Of a DNA stretch of 64,000 bases, positions 1-9,420 are shown in pieces; the stretch's first letter is position 1; the number at the start of each line of letters is the position of its first letter. Under the pieces are notes generated by a model that was not told the DNA's origin, ran no database searches, and was given only the letters and a program-made list of their open reading frames with translations. The stretch lies in the NCBI GenBank assembly GCA_031180825.1, contig JAPSLM010000001.1, forward strand, positions 186,001 to 250,000, in the 5' to 3' direction. A program made the translations under genes and the position numbers. This stretch comes from Paenibacillus sp. Its GTDB lineage: Bacteria; Bacillota; Bacilli; Paenibacillales; NBRC-103111.

Positions 1-920
1 AGGTGCGCCTGCTGAGGCCGGAGCTGTTCGCGGGGATGTCCCAGGCTGCGGCGGCGGTGAGCTTCGCCGATTCCCGCTGGCAGTCGGTGATCCGTCAGGA
101 GCCGGTCGACGAAACGGAACGTTGGGAGCATGAAGTATGGCGGCGCTTGTCCTGGAGCTATCCCCGGGAGGATGCGACGCTCGTGCTGTCCAAAACGTCC
201 GTTACGGAGCTGAAGCGGCATTCGGAGCACCGGAAGCTGCTTGAGCTGCTGTCGGACGAGCCGTCCGCGGCAGTGTGGCCGGGCGTCGGGACTGGGTCGG
301 GAGAACCGGCGGCGGAGGAAAAGCTCAAGCAGGGGCGGGACGGAGCGGCTTTCCGCAAAGTTATCGTAAGAAGGCCGCGGTTTATGGAGCGGAGCGGACC
401 GAATGCCGCCGAGCGCGGAACGGTGTTTCATACCGTGATGCAGCATATGCCGTTGGACCGGTTTCCTTCGGAATCCGATATCCGCGAGCTTCTGGCCTCT
501 ATGGTGCAGCGCGAGCTGTTGACGGAGGAGCAGTGCAGTCTGGTCGATCCTGCGGTGATCATGACCTTTTTTGAGAGCGAGCTTGGACGGCGTCTGCTTA
601 ACGCCAAGCGGGTGCACCGGGAAATGCCGTTCAGCTTCGGGCTACCCGCGAGCGATGTCTATGGACCGGACCGGGGCGGTTTAACGGATGAAACGGTGAT
701 GCTGCAGGGCGTGATCGACTGTTTGATCGACGAAGGCGACGGTCTCGTGCTGGTGGACTTCAAAACGGACCGGTTAAAAGGCGCCTCTCCGCTTCGAGTG
801 GCGGAAAAATACCGGCTGCAGCTCGACTTGTACGCCAGAGCCGTCGAGACGATCTGGAAGCGGCCGGTCACCGGAAAGTATATCTTTTTATTCGACGGCG
901 CTCATGTGGCGGAGCTTTAA
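1..920 (+). CDS. addA: AddA helicase-nuclease, C-terminal part (5' truncated by window)
   Basis: C-terminal 300-odd residues of the AddA subunit of the AddAB helicase-nuclease, which resects double-strand breaks for RecA loading. The nuclease domain is visible: a conserved His in GTVFHTVMQHM, an Asp in GVIDCLI, the PD-(D/E)xK core VLVDFKTDR, and a following QLDLYA motif. The reading frame runs in from before base 1, so the helicase part lies outside the window. sbcD and sbcC follow on the same strand, the same order as in Bacillus (addB-addA-sbcD-sbcC), which supports a DNA-repair operon. The identity rests on motifs plus order. Confidence 0.9.
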   Translation, partial: VRLLRPELFAGMSQAAAAVSFADSRWQSVIRQEPVDETERWEHEVWRRLSWSYPREDATLVLSKTSVTELKRHSEHRKLLELLSDEPSAAVWPGVGTGSGEPAAEEKLKQGRDGAAFRKVIVRRPRFMERSGPNAAERGTVFHTVMQHMPLDRFPSESDIRELLASMVQRELLTEEQCSLVDPAVIMTFFESELGRRLLNAKRVHREMPFSFGLPASDVYGPDRGGLTDETVMLQGVIDCLIDEGDGLVLVDFKTDRLKGASPLRVAEKYRLQLDLYARAVETIWKRPVTGKYIFLFDGAHVAEL

Positions 921-1042
921 ATAGAAGTATGAATGGAAGCGGGCGCACGGGATGAGCAGGTGTCGGCGACGGAAGCCAAGCCTGAATCGGCGTAAGCCGG
1001 CATTGTCCCATTGCGGCGCTATTAGGGAAGGAAGGAAAAGCT

Positions 1043-2221
1043 ATGCGGATATTGCATACGGCGGATTGGCATTTCGGCCGGACGCTGGAAGGAAGAAACC
1101 GGCTCGCCGAGCAGGAAGCGTTCGTCGACGAGCTGGCCCTTCTCGTGAAGGACCAGCAGATCGATCTGGTGCTGCTTGCGGGGGACGTTTACGATTCCGT
1201 AAATCCTCCGGCTGCCGCCGAGCAGCTGTTTTACGATGCGCTGGCGCGTCTGTCAGATCAAGGCCGGCGGCCGGTATACGTCATTGCGGGCAACCACGAT
1301 CACCCGGACCGGCTGGCTGCCGCCGACCCGCTAGCGCATAAGCTTGGCGTCACGCTGGTCGGTCTGCCGGAAGCGCGGGTGCATACGGCGGACATTCGGC
1401 GGACGGGCGAAACGGCGGCGCTGTTCGCGCTGCCGTATCCGTCCGAGTCGCGGCTTCGCGAGCTGCTGTCGGAAGGGGCCGACGAGACGCTGCTGCGGGC
1501 CGTATATTCCGAGCGGGTGCGGCATATCGTTGCGGAGCAGGCGAAACATTACCGCCCGGATACGGTCAACTTGCTCATGAGCCATCTCTATGTGCTCGGC
1601 GGGCAGGAAACGGAATCGGAGCGGCCGATTCAAGTCGGGGGCGCTTATACGGTCGATACGTCGGCGCTCGAAGCCGGGGCGCAGTACGTTGCCCTCGGCC
1701 ATTTGCACCGGCCGCAATTTTTGAAGTCGGAGACGACGACGATCCGCTACAGCGGCTCGCCGCTCGCCTACAGCTTCTCGGAGGCCGGGCAGGCCAAATC
1801 GGTCACGGTGCTCGATCTGAAGCCGGGCGCGGTTCCCCAATTGGAGGAAATCTTCCTCTCCAGCGGGCGTCCGCTTGTGGAATGGAAAGCCAAAGGCGGG
1901 CTGGCGGAGGTGCATCGCTGGCTGGACGAAGGCAAGGACGCCAACGCCTGGATCGATTTGGAGGTTCACTTGCAGGAGACGATGTCGATGGAGCAGCTGC
2001 ACCGGCTGCGGTTGGCCCGGGACGGGTTTATTCATATCCGTCCGGTGTACCCGGATCTGGAGGCGTCGCTGCAGGAAGCCGTGTCGGCGACGAAGCTGCC
2101 GATGGACGAGCTGTTCCGCCGCTTCTACGAGCGGCAGACTGGGGGGGCGCAGCCCGAGCCGGAGCTGATCCGGCTGTTTCTGGAGCTGTTACATACGGAG
2201 GAAGACGATCCGGCGGTATAG
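1043..2221 (+). CDS. sbcD: SbcD nuclease subunit (Mre11-type)
   Basis: Metallophosphoesterase subunit of the SbcCD complex, which cleaves hairpins and protein-blocked DNA ends. The phosphoesterase signatures appear in order: HTADWHFGR at the N terminus, LLAGDVYD, GNHDHPDR, and ALGHLHRPQ around residues 220-230, which supply the metal-binding Asp/His set. At 392 aa it has the usual length. The ATG follows GGAAGGAAAAGC, a good ribosome site. It starts about 120 bp after addA, and sbcC begins 49 bp after its stop, so the two subunits are probably co-transcribed. Confidence 0.96.
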   Translation: MRILHTADWHFGRTLEGRNRLAEQEAFVDELALLVKDQQIDLVLLAGDVYDSVNPPAAAEQLFYDALARLSDQGRRPVYVIAGNHDHPDRLAAADPLAHKLGVTLVGLPEARVHTADIRRTGETAALFALPYPSESRLRELLSEGADETLLRAVYSERVRHIVAEQAKHYRPDTVNLLMSHLYVLGGQETESERPIQVGGAYTVDTSALEAGAQYVALGHLHRPQFLKSETTTIRYSGSPLAYSFSEAGQAKSVTVLDLKPGAVPQLEEIFLSSGRPLVEWKAKGGLAEVHRWLDEGKDANAWIDLEVHLQETMSMEQLHRLRLARDGFIHIRPVYPDLEASLQEAVSATKLPMDELFRRFYERQTGGAQPEPELIRLFLELLHTEEDDPAV

Positions 2222-2269
2222 CCGGAAACGGATCAATTGAACTGGAAAGTCATGGGAGGGGGCTCGCTC

Positions 2270-5200
2270 ATGCGGCCGATTCATTTGCAAATCGCGGGGC
2301 TGCAAAGCTACAGGGAAGCGCAGGACATCGATTTCAGCGCGCTGACGGGCGCGGGCGTCTTCGGCATCTTCGGGCCGACGGGCAGCGGCAAGTCGACGCT
2401 GCTCGATGCGATGACGCTGGCCTTGTTCGGGAAGGTGGAACGGGCGCCGGGCGGCACGCAGGCGATCATGAACCAGGCAGAGCAGACGACGTCTGTCTCG
2501 TTTACCTTCGAGCTGGGGCATGCGCTCGGCGTCAAGCGCTACCGCGTCGACCGCCAGTTCAAGCGCGGCGGAGACGTCTCGGTGCTCGGCAGCCTGTGCC
2601 GGCTGATTCAATACCGGGACGAGGAAGCGATCGTGCTGGCTGACAAGGCGGGCGAAGTCAATCAGCGGATTCAGGATATATTGGGCTTGTCGATGGCCGA
2701 TTTTACCCGGGCGGTCGTGCTGCCGCAAGGGAAGTTCGCAGAGTTTCTGACGCTGGCGGGCAAAGACCGGCGGGCGATGCTTCAGCGCTTGTTTCATCTG
2801 GAGCCGTACGGCGACCGGCTGAGCGCGAAAACCGCCGCCCGTTTCAAGGAAACGGACGTGGCGATCCGCGCGCTCCAAGCGGAGCAGCAGGGGCTCGGCG
2901 ACGCCTCGCAGGCGGCGCTGGCGCAGGCCGAGCAGCGGCTCGCCGAAGCGCGCGAGGCCGCCCGCGGGCTGCGCGAGCGGCTCGCCGCCTGCGAGCGCCG
3001 CGCCGCGGAGCTGCGCGCCGTGCGCGAGCTGCAGCGCGAGCGCGCGTCGCTGGCCGCGCGCCAGGCGTCGCTGGCCGCGCAGGCGCCGCGCGTGGCGCAG
3101 CTCGCGGCGCGACTCGCCCGCGCGGCGCAGGCCGAGCGGCTGCGCCCGCTCGTGCGCCGGCGCAGCGCCGCCGAGGCGCAGCTCGCGCAGCAGCTCGGCG
3201 CCGCCCGTGCCGCCGCCGAGGCGCTCGCCGCCGCGCAGGACGCGCTTGCCGCGGCGCAGGCGGCGCACGCTGCCGCGCGCGAGGCGCTGGCCGCGCAGGA
3301 GGCGCCGCTGGCCGCGCGGCTCGAGCAGCTGCGGCAGGCCGCGCAGCTCGCGGCCGAGCTCGCCGCGGCGCGCGAGCGGCTGGCTGCGCTGGCCGCCGAA
3401 GGCGAGCGCCGCGAGGCGCAGCTGGCGGCGCTGCGCGCGGAGCAGACGCGCGAGCGCGAGCTGCGCGAGAAGGCGCTGCAGCGGCAGGCGCAGCTGCGCG
3501 ACGAGCTGAAGCGGGCGGAGGTGCCCGCCGCGCAGCGCGAGCGCCTGCAGGAGGCGCTGCAGGAGAAGCGCGAGCTGGAGCGGCTCGCGAAGCAGGAGGC
3601 GGAGCAGCAGGCGGAAACGAACCGCCTGCAGGCGGAGCTGCAGCGTCTGGGCCAAGCGGAGGCGTCGCTGCAGGCGGCGCAGCGGGAATGGGAGCGGCTT
3701 GCGGCGGAATGGGCGCAGGAGCTGCTTGCGGCTTACCGGGCGTCGCGGGAGACGGAAAGCCGGCTGACGGGGCTGGAGGGCTGGCTCGCGGAGGAGCTCG
3801 CGCAACGCCGCAAAGCCCAGCGGCAAGCGGAGCTGTCGGCAATAGCCGAAGCGCTGGCGGCGCATCTGCATCACGGCGACGCTTGTCCGGTCTGCGGCTC
3901 CGTGGCGCATCCGAATCCGGCGCTGCCCCGGGCCGGGGAAGCCGCGGGCGGAAAACGGGCCGTTCCGCAGGACGATGCGGCGCTGCTGGAGCGGCAGCAG
4001 AACGAAGCCCGCGAACAACGGTTTGCGGTCCAAGGCCAGTTGCAGTCGCTGCAAGCGCTGGAACGACAGTGGCGGCAGGCGCTGGAGGAAGAGCCGGAGG
4101 GGCTGCCCGCTGCGCTGGAGGAAGCGGCCTTCGCAGCCGATTCCGCAGCGGCATCTTCCGCGGAACATTCGCGGGGCATCGCCGGTGAACGGAACGCGGA
4201 CACGCTGCACGCAGCGGCGAATGCCGCTGCGGAGCTCGGCCGCCAGGCTCAGCGGCTGCAGGCGAAGCTGCAAGAGCTGCTGCAAAGCAAGCGGCAGCTG
4301 GACAGGCAGCGGCATGACGGCGAAGCGCGCAAGCAAACGGCGCAAACGCTGTTCGACGCCCAGGCGGCAAAAGCGGGCGAGACCCGTGAAGCGCTGAACG
4401 CCGTCCGTTCCGGCTGGCAGGCCAAATTTCCGGACCTCCGGGCGGACGAGCTGGAAGCGCTGGCGGAACGGCTGAGGCGTCAGGACCAGCTGGCGGAGGA
4501 GCTGCGCGGCCGTTTGGATAAGAGCGTGGAATTTTTGGACGAGAAGCGGAGCCGGATGGAACAGCTTCAGCAGGAGCTGGCCGAAGCGGACAAAGAATTG
4601 GTCCGGGTCGCGGCGGAACGGCAGGCGCTTGAGCAGCAGACCGGACAGCAGGCGGAGCGGCTGCGGGCGTGGGTAGGCGCCGAAGACGCCTCCGCTTTGG
4701 CGGCCAAGGCGCAGGCCGAGCTGCACAGGCTGCGCGCCGAAGCGCAGCGGGCGGCGCAGCTGCTCGAAGAAGCGCAGGCCCGCCAGCAGGCCGAAGCGAA
4801 AGCGGAAGCCGCGGCGCGGCAGGCGGCCGAATCGGCGCGGCTCGCCTACGAGGAAGCGGAAGCGGAGTGGACGCAGCAAGCGTCCGCGGAAGGCTTTGCG
4901 ACGGCCGACGAAGTGACGCAAGCGCTGGCCGCGCCGGAGCAGCAGCAGGCGTGGGCCGCCGAAGTGGAAGCCCACGGGAAGCGGGAGCACCAGCTCGCCG
5001 CGCGGCAAGCGGAGCTCGAGGCCGAGCTGGCGGGGCGGCAGGTCACCGAAGAAGAGTGGACCGCGCTGGAGGAGGAGCTGGCCCGGTGCAAGGCCGAGGA
5101 CGAAGCGGCGCTGCAGGCGATGGCCAAGGCGGAGCGCGATCACGAGGAGCTGCAGGCGAAGCACGCCCGGTGGAGCGAGCTGGAGGCGCAGCGGGAAAAA

Positions 5201-5722
5201 AGCCAGCAGGAGCTGTCGCTGCTCGGTAAACTGCAAAGCGTGCTGCGCGGCAACGCCTTCGTCGAATTTTTGGCGGAGGAGCAGCTCATGCACGTCAGCC
5301 GTGCGGCATCGGAACGGCTCGGTCAGCTGACGCGGCAAAAGTATGCGATCGAGGTCGATTCCGGCGGCGGCTTCGTCATCCGCGACAACGCGAACGGCGG
5401 CGTGCGCCGGCCGGTGACCACCTTGTCCGGAGGCGAAACGTTTTTGACCTCGCTGTCGCTGTCGCTCGCCCTTTCGACGCAAATTCAGCTGAAGGGGGAG
5501 CATCCGCTCGAATTTTTCTTTTTGGACGAAGGATTCGGGACGCTGGACCAGGAGCTGCTCGATACGGTCATCACCGCGCTGGAGAAGCTGCATTTGGACA
5601 AGCTGACCGTCGGCGTCATCAGCCACGTGCCGGAGCTCAGAGCGCGGCTGCCGCGCAGGCTGGTCGTTCATCCCGCCGAGCCGAACGGCCGGGGCAGCCG
5701 GGTGACGCTGGAAACGATGTAG
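2270..5722 (+). CDS. sbcC: SbcC ATPase subunit (Rad50-type)
   Basis: ATPase and DNA-tethering subunit of SbcCD, 1150 aa. Walker A GPTGSGKST lies at residues 35-43, the zinc-hook CPVC at 539-542, the ABC signature LSGGETF near 1052, and Walker B FFLDEGFGTLD after it, so the protein is complete. Long Ala/Glu/Arg/Gln coiled coils join the ATPase halves to the hook. The ATG at 2270 was chosen over an in-frame upstream ATG at 2237 because GGGAGGGGG sits just before it. DNA for the first coil arm (about 2880-3620) is far more GC-rich and repetitive than its surroundings, which also creates large spurious frames on the other strand. Confidence 0.96.
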   Translation: MRPIHLQIAGLQSYREAQDIDFSALTGAGVFGIFGPTGSGKSTLLDAMTLALFGKVERAPGGTQAIMNQAEQTTSVSFTFELGHALGVKRYRVDRQFKRGGDVSVLGSLCRLIQYRDEEAIVLADKAGEVNQRIQDILGLSMADFTRAVVLPQGKFAEFLTLAGKDRRAMLQRLFHLEPYGDRLSAKTAARFKETDVAIRALQAEQQGLGDASQAALAQAEQRLAEAREAARGLRERLAACERRAAELRAVRELQRERASLAARQASLAAQAPRVAQLAARLARAAQAERLRPLVRRRSAAEAQLAQQLGAARAAAEALAAAQDALAAAQAAHAAAREALAAQEAPLAARLEQLRQAAQLAAELAAARERLAALAAEGERREAQLAALRAEQTRERELREKALQRQAQLRDELKRAEVPAAQRERLQEALQEKRELERLAKQEAEQQAETNRLQAELQRLGQAEASLQAAQREWERLAAEWAQELLAAYRASRETESRLTGLEGWLAEELAQRRKAQRQAELSAIAEALAAHLHHGDACPVCGSVAHPNPALPRAGEAAGGKRAVPQDDAALLERQQNEAREQRFAVQGQLQSLQALERQWRQALEEEPEGLPAALEEAAFAADSAAASSAEHSRGIAGERNADTLHAAANAAAELGRQAQRLQAKLQELLQSKRQLDRQRHDGEARKQTAQTLFDAQAAKAGETREALNAVRSGWQAKFPDLRADELEALAERLRRQDQLAEELRGRLDKSVEFLDEKRSRMEQLQQELAEADKELVRVAAERQALEQQTGQQAERLRAWVGAEDASALAAKAQAELHRLRAEAQRAAQLLEEAQARQQAEAKAEAAARQAAESARLAYEEAEAEWTQQASAEGFATADEVTQALAAPEQQQAWAAEVEAHGKREHQLAARQAELEAELAGRQVTEEEWTALEEELARCKAEDEAALQAMAKAERDHEELQAKHARWSELEAQREKSQQELSLLGKLQSVLRGNAFVEFLAEEQLMHVSRAASERLGQLTRQKYAIEVDSGGGFVIRDNANGGVRRPVTTLSGGETFLTSLSLSLALSTQIQLKGEHPLEFFFLDEGFGTLDQELLDTVITALEKLHLDKLTVGVISHVPELRARLPRRLVVHPAEPNGRGSRVTLETM

Positions 5723-5795
5723 CATACTTCCGCGCGGGCCGTCATAGCTAATGGTATACGAAATAGAACAAGCCGCAGCGCAAGGGGGAACCGGA

Positions 5796-7970
5796 ATGAC
5801 CATAACCAATCGCAAGCCGTACCATTCGGGAGAGCAGGGCTTGAACCGCCGAAGCGCAAGACGCTTGCTTGCCGCCGTCATCGGTGCGGGCCTCCTTCTC
5901 GGACAGGGCGTGCCGGTGGTTCGGGCCGACGCCGTCTGGGACCGCTGGAGGGCGGCGGATGCCGCCGTGGCCAAAGGAGATGCGGCGTCGGCCGTGCCGC
6001 ACTGGAAGTTTCTCGCGGAGCATTATGCGGCGGCCGGCGATTGGGAGAACGCCGCGCTGTTTAGCGGCAAGCTCAACCAGCATTTCGACGGCATCGAGGA
6101 TTACGAGCAGGCGATCCGCTATTATGAGCAGGAGAACGAATATTGGCTGCAGGCGGGGAAAGATTGGGGAGCGGTCGATTTGCAGCGGGCGGAGCAGATT
6201 CGCACGACCATCGAGGCGTATATCGGGACTCGGGATACCGAAACGCTGCGGCGGCAAGCGGCCCCGAAAAACGGCAAGCTGGCGAAGTTCGAGCCGGAAT
6301 ACGGCATGTACATCGGCATGTATACCGAGCGGGACCCGGGGATGCAAAATTATTTTGACCGCTCGGAAAGCTTGTACGGCAAGAAGCATGCGCTGTATCT
6401 TGCCTATTCGCAGGTCGGCAAGCCGTTTCCGAAGCAGCATGCGGCCCGGGCCAAGCAGGCCGGCGCTGCGCTGCAGATCGGCTGGGAGCCGATGAACGGC
6501 TTGGACGCCGTGACGGACGACGTGGTCCGCCAGTGGGCGAAGGAAGCGAAAGCCGCCGGCATTCCGATCTTTTTACGCTACGCCAGCGAAATGAACGGCG
6601 ACTGGGTCGTCTGGCACGGCGATCCGCAAAAATATATCGCCAAATTCCAAATGGTTCACGACATCATGGCCGAGGAAGCGCCGAACGTCGCGATGGTCTG
6701 GAGCCCCGGCGATGTGCCGATGTATTCGATGGACGCGTATTATCCCGGGGACGACTACGTCGACTGGGTCGGCGTCAGCATGTACTCGGAGCCCTATGAG
6801 AACGGGGACCCGCAGCAGGGGAATATGCAGGCGACGAGTCCCGTCGAGCGGCTGGATCATTTGTACAAAACGTACGCCGACCGCAAGCCGCTGATGATCA
6901 GCGAGACGGCCGTCTCCCATTATGCGAACCTGCCGCAGGAGCCGTTTACCGACTACGGGCTGCTGAATCTGCAGCGGCTGTACGAAGTGATGCCGTTCAA
7001 ATACCCGCGGCTCAAGTCGATCACGTATTTCAACGTCAATCTGGACATGAAGGAATCGAAGAACAATTACCTGCTTCGCGACAACGAGGCGATGCTGAAG
7101 CTGTACAAGCAGCTTATCGCTTCGCCGTACTACTTGTCCAAGGTGGAGCAAGGGGCGAAACCTTTCGACAATGCCGGGTTCGTGCCGCTGGAGAAGGACA
7201 GCGCTATCGCAAGGGCGTCCAGGCTTATTCCGTTCGTCAAAATTCCGGATATCTACATCGGCAAACTGGAATATTATTTGAACGGCACCTTGCTTGCGAC
7301 GCAGACGGCTCCGCCATACGGGATTGATTTGGTGGCCGGCGCGATTCCGGACGGTTCGATTCTTGAACTCGCAGTCTATAATCGGGAAGGACAGAAGAGC
7401 GGCTCCCGCTCGTTTCCGATTTCCTCCCGGATTTCCGTCGAGGTGGACGGAAAGGACGTGCCGTTCGAGCAGCCCCCGGTTTTGATCGAAGGCAATACGC
7501 TGACGCCGCTGCGCGCGATTTTCGAAGCGATGGGGGCGCAGGTGGAATGGGATGAGGCGACCCGGACGGCCAGAGGGCAAAAAGGCCCGGCGGCCGTTTC
7601 CGTAACGATCGGCAGCGGAACCGCGAGCATCAGCGGCAAAGCTTTCCCGCTGGAGGCTCCCGCCCGGCTGGTCAACGGCCATACGATGGTCCCGGCCCGT
7701 TTTGTCGGCGAAGCGTTCGGCGGCAAGGTCGAGTGGGACGGGGAGACGCGAACGGTTCGCATCGGCACCGGAGCGGCGGCAGAGGGCGGAACGGCATCAC
7801 AGAAGCTCCCGGTGGCGCTTACCGCAGTCAAGTCTTCGTCTGCCGTCACCGCCCTCTCGGCGGAACAGAAAACTTCCTCTGCAGCCAAACCGGGGCCGCT
7901 TCAGGCGGTCGGCGAATGGTTTGGCTGGGTGGGACGTCAGTTGACCAAACTTTGGAACGATCTGATGTAA
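5796..7970 (+). CDS. secreted GH26-like protein with copper amine oxidase stalk domain
   Basis: Predicted exported protein of 724 aa. An Arg-rich N terminus and a hydrophobic stretch (LLAAVIGAGLLLGQG) form the signal peptide. A TPR-like helical region follows (about 45-130), then a (beta/alpha)8 hydrolase region resembling family GH26. Candidate acid/base Glu265 lies in RYASEMNGDW and candidate nucleophile Glu370 in MISETAVS. The C-terminal part has paired 'copper amine oxidase N-terminal' motifs (TPLRAIFEAMGA...VEWD and VPARFVGEAFG...VEWD), a wall or stalk module common in Paenibacillus. Start ATG 5796 follows AAGGGGGAA. The substrate is unknown; a beta-mannan or related cell-wall glycan is only a family-level guess. 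Confidence 0.75.
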   Translation: MTITNRKPYHSGEQGLNRRSARRLLAAVIGAGLLLGQGVPVVRADAVWDRWRAADAAVAKGDAASAVPHWKFLAEHYAAAGDWENAALFSGKLNQHFDGIEDYEQAIRYYEQENEYWLQAGKDWGAVDLQRAEQIRTTIEAYIGTRDTETLRRQAAPKNGKLAKFEPEYGMYIGMYTERDPGMQNYFDRSESLYGKKHALYLAYSQVGKPFPKQHAARAKQAGAALQIGWEPMNGLDAVTDDVVRQWAKEAKAAGIPIFLRYASEMNGDWVVWHGDPQKYIAKFQMVHDIMAEEAPNVAMVWSPGDVPMYSMDAYYPGDDYVDWVGVSMYSEPYENGDPQQGNMQATSPVERLDHLYKTYADRKPLMISETAVSHYANLPQEPFTDYGLLNLQRLYEVMPFKYPRLKSITYFNVNLDMKESKNNYLLRDNEAMLKLYKQLIASPYYLSKVEQGAKPFDNAGFVPLEKDSAIARASRLIPFVKIPDIYIGKLEYYLNGTLLATQTAPPYGIDLVAGAIPDGSILELAVYNREGQKSGSRSFPISSRISVEVDGKDVPFEQPPVLIEGNTLTPLRAIFEAMGAQVEWDEATRTARGQKGPAAVSVTIGSGTASISGKAFPLEAPARLVNGHTMVPARFVGEAFGGKVEWDGETRTVRIGTGAAAEGGTASQKLPVALTAVKSSSAVTALSAEQKTSSAAKPGPLQAVGEWFGWVGRQLTKLWNDLM

Positions 7971-8021
7971 CGGCGTGGACTGCAGCAGGCGTTGACTGCA
8001 GCAAAGGAACGAAACAACGCC

Positions 8022-8081
8022 AAAAAAAGCCCGAACGGCCGGTACCGTCTTTCACGGAACCGAGACCGTCGAGCTTTTTTT
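8022..8081. terminator. bidirectional terminator
   Basis: A run of seven A, a branched GC-rich stem (inner arms GGTACCGT / ACGGAACC, outer ACGG / CCGT), then a run of seven T. It lies between the convergent GH26-like gene (plus) and the flavoprotein gene (minus) and can serve both. Confidence 0.75.
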
Positions 8082-8103
8082 GCTATGCGTTTCGAACCTT
8101 GAA

Positions 8104-9420
8104 CTATACCCTTTGAAGCTGCGTAATTTCGTCCAAGATCGCTTTAGCCGCCTGCCGCGCGCTGGAGAAGGCGCGTTCCGCAAGCTCGCCTTTGCCTTGA
8201 CAGCCGTCGCCGCAGAAGTAGAACGGCACGTTCTCGATCCGGTTCGGCAGCAGCCGGTTGCTTGCGATATTTTTAACGCTCGATACCATCGCTTTTTTGG
8301 AAACGCGCTTCACTTCCGTCGCTTCGCGCCAGCCCGGATAATGCTGGTCGAACAACGCTTCCATCTGCTCGGTCTTTTTGTCCAAATACGCTTTGCGCTC
8401 GTCCTCGCCCTCGAAGTTGTCGTTCAGGTACGCGATCCCCTGCAGCAGCTGTCCGCCTTCCGGTACGAGCGTATGGTCGGTCGCCGAGACGTCGCTGATG
8501 AACAGCTTGTTGTCCATGTCGCTGATGTAGCTGAACGGGCGGGCCACAACGCGGTTCAAGCCGATGTCGTAGACCATGACCTCCGTCGCCGTATTGTCCT
8601 CGTAAGGGGCCATGAACGGCTCCCACGGCGTATCCTTGAGCAGCTTGCACACCTGCTGCACCGGCATGGCGAAGATGACGCGGTCGAAGTCCAGCTCGCG
8701 GGTTTTCGTCTGCAGCCAAAACTTGCGGTCCGCATACCGGATACCGTCTACGCCTTCGCGCAGCGCAATTTCCCAGCGGGAGGTCGCCTCGATTTTTTGC
8801 TTGAGCTGGTTCGTAATGACGGCCCAGCTGCCGAGCACGTAGTTGACCGGGCGGCCCGACAAAAAGAGGTTGTGGTAATAGTCGCTGATCACCGCGCCGG
8901 AAACTTTCCGCGCCTCTTCCGGCGTGATGAAGAAGTTCGAACAGACGAGATGCTCCCACAGCTCCTTCACGTCTTCGTCCGCGTCCGATTGCGCCAAATA
9001 GTCGCCCAGCGTTTCGTAATTGCGCACGTTGTGAATGTTGGCGATGATCGCCGTAATTTCCCCGACGAAGCGCACCTTTTGGAGCGGATTCAGCAGCTCC
9101 GTCCGCATCAGGTTGACGAAGTCCAGCGGAGCCGGCGTCAGCTGGTCGTTTTTGTAATACATGACCTTCCGTTTGTCCACCTGCTTCGAGCTGAACGATA
9201 ATCCCAGCTCGCGCTCCATATCGCCGATGGTGTGGCGGTCAATGCCGTAAATCGCGTGCGCGCCGTAATTCAGCGTAAAGCCCGCTTTTTCATAAGTAAA
9301 CGCACGTCCGCCCAACTGCGGACTGCGCTCGAACAGGACGCCCTCGATTCCTTGATGCTCCGATAAATAAGCGGCCGCGGTCAGTCCCGCAAGCCCCCCT
9401 CCGATGATAGCAACCTTCAT
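8104..9420 (-). CDS. FAD-dependent amine-oxidase/phytoene-desaturase-like protein (internal start product)
   Basis: The 438-aa flavoprotein half of the preceding frame, translated from its own ATG. It starts MKVAIIGGGLAGLTAAAYL, the ideal start for an FAD/NAD(P)-binding Rossmann oxidoreductase, preceded by AAAGGAGATTACAAC with optimal spacing. The family oxidises or isomerises hydrophobic substrates such as carotenoids, porphyrins or amines; nothing here shows which. This form may be the main enzyme, with the regulator translated separately or as a read-through fusion. It is listed apart because the sequence supports both starts. Confidence 0.65.
   Translation of the reverse strand: MKVAIIGGGLAGLTAAAYLSEHQGIEGVLFERSPQLGGRAFTYEKAGFTLNYGAHAIYGIDRHTIGDMERELGLSFSSKQVDKRKVMYYKNDQLTPAPLDFVNLMRTELLNPLQKVRFVGEITAIIANIHNVRNYETLGDYLAQSDADEDVKELWEHLVCSNFFITPEEARKVSGAVISDYYHNLFLSGRPVNYVLGSWAVITNQLKQKIEATSRWEIALREGVDGIRYADRKFWLQTKTRELDFDRVIFAMPVQQVCKLLKDTPWEPFMAPYEDNTATEVMVYDIGLNRVVARPFSYISDMDNKLFISDVSATDHTLVPEGGQLLQGIAYLNDNFEGEDERKAYLDKKTEQMEALFDQHYPGWREATEVKRVSKKAMVSSVKNIASNRLLPNRIENVPFYFCGDGCQGKGELAERAFSSARQAAKAILDEITQLQRV

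Noticed and set aside
2844..4370. 508-codon minus-strand frame rich in Pro, Ala and Arg
   Set aside because: Another shadow of the sbcC coiled-coil codons.
5751..5795. Earlier start for the GH26-like gene
   Set aside because: The AAGGGGGAA site lies just before ATG 5796, and the extension would precede the signal peptide with an unlikely acidic segment.
2189..5974. 1261-codon open frame on the minus strand across sbcC
   Set aside because: It is the mirror of the very GC-rich sbcC gene, with Arg/Leu/Gln-rich low-complexity sequence and no domain. SbcC motifs on the plus strand are decisive.
8080..9201. 373-codon plus-strand frame
   Set aside because: Antisense to the flavoprotein, which has clear FAD motifs; no ribosome site.
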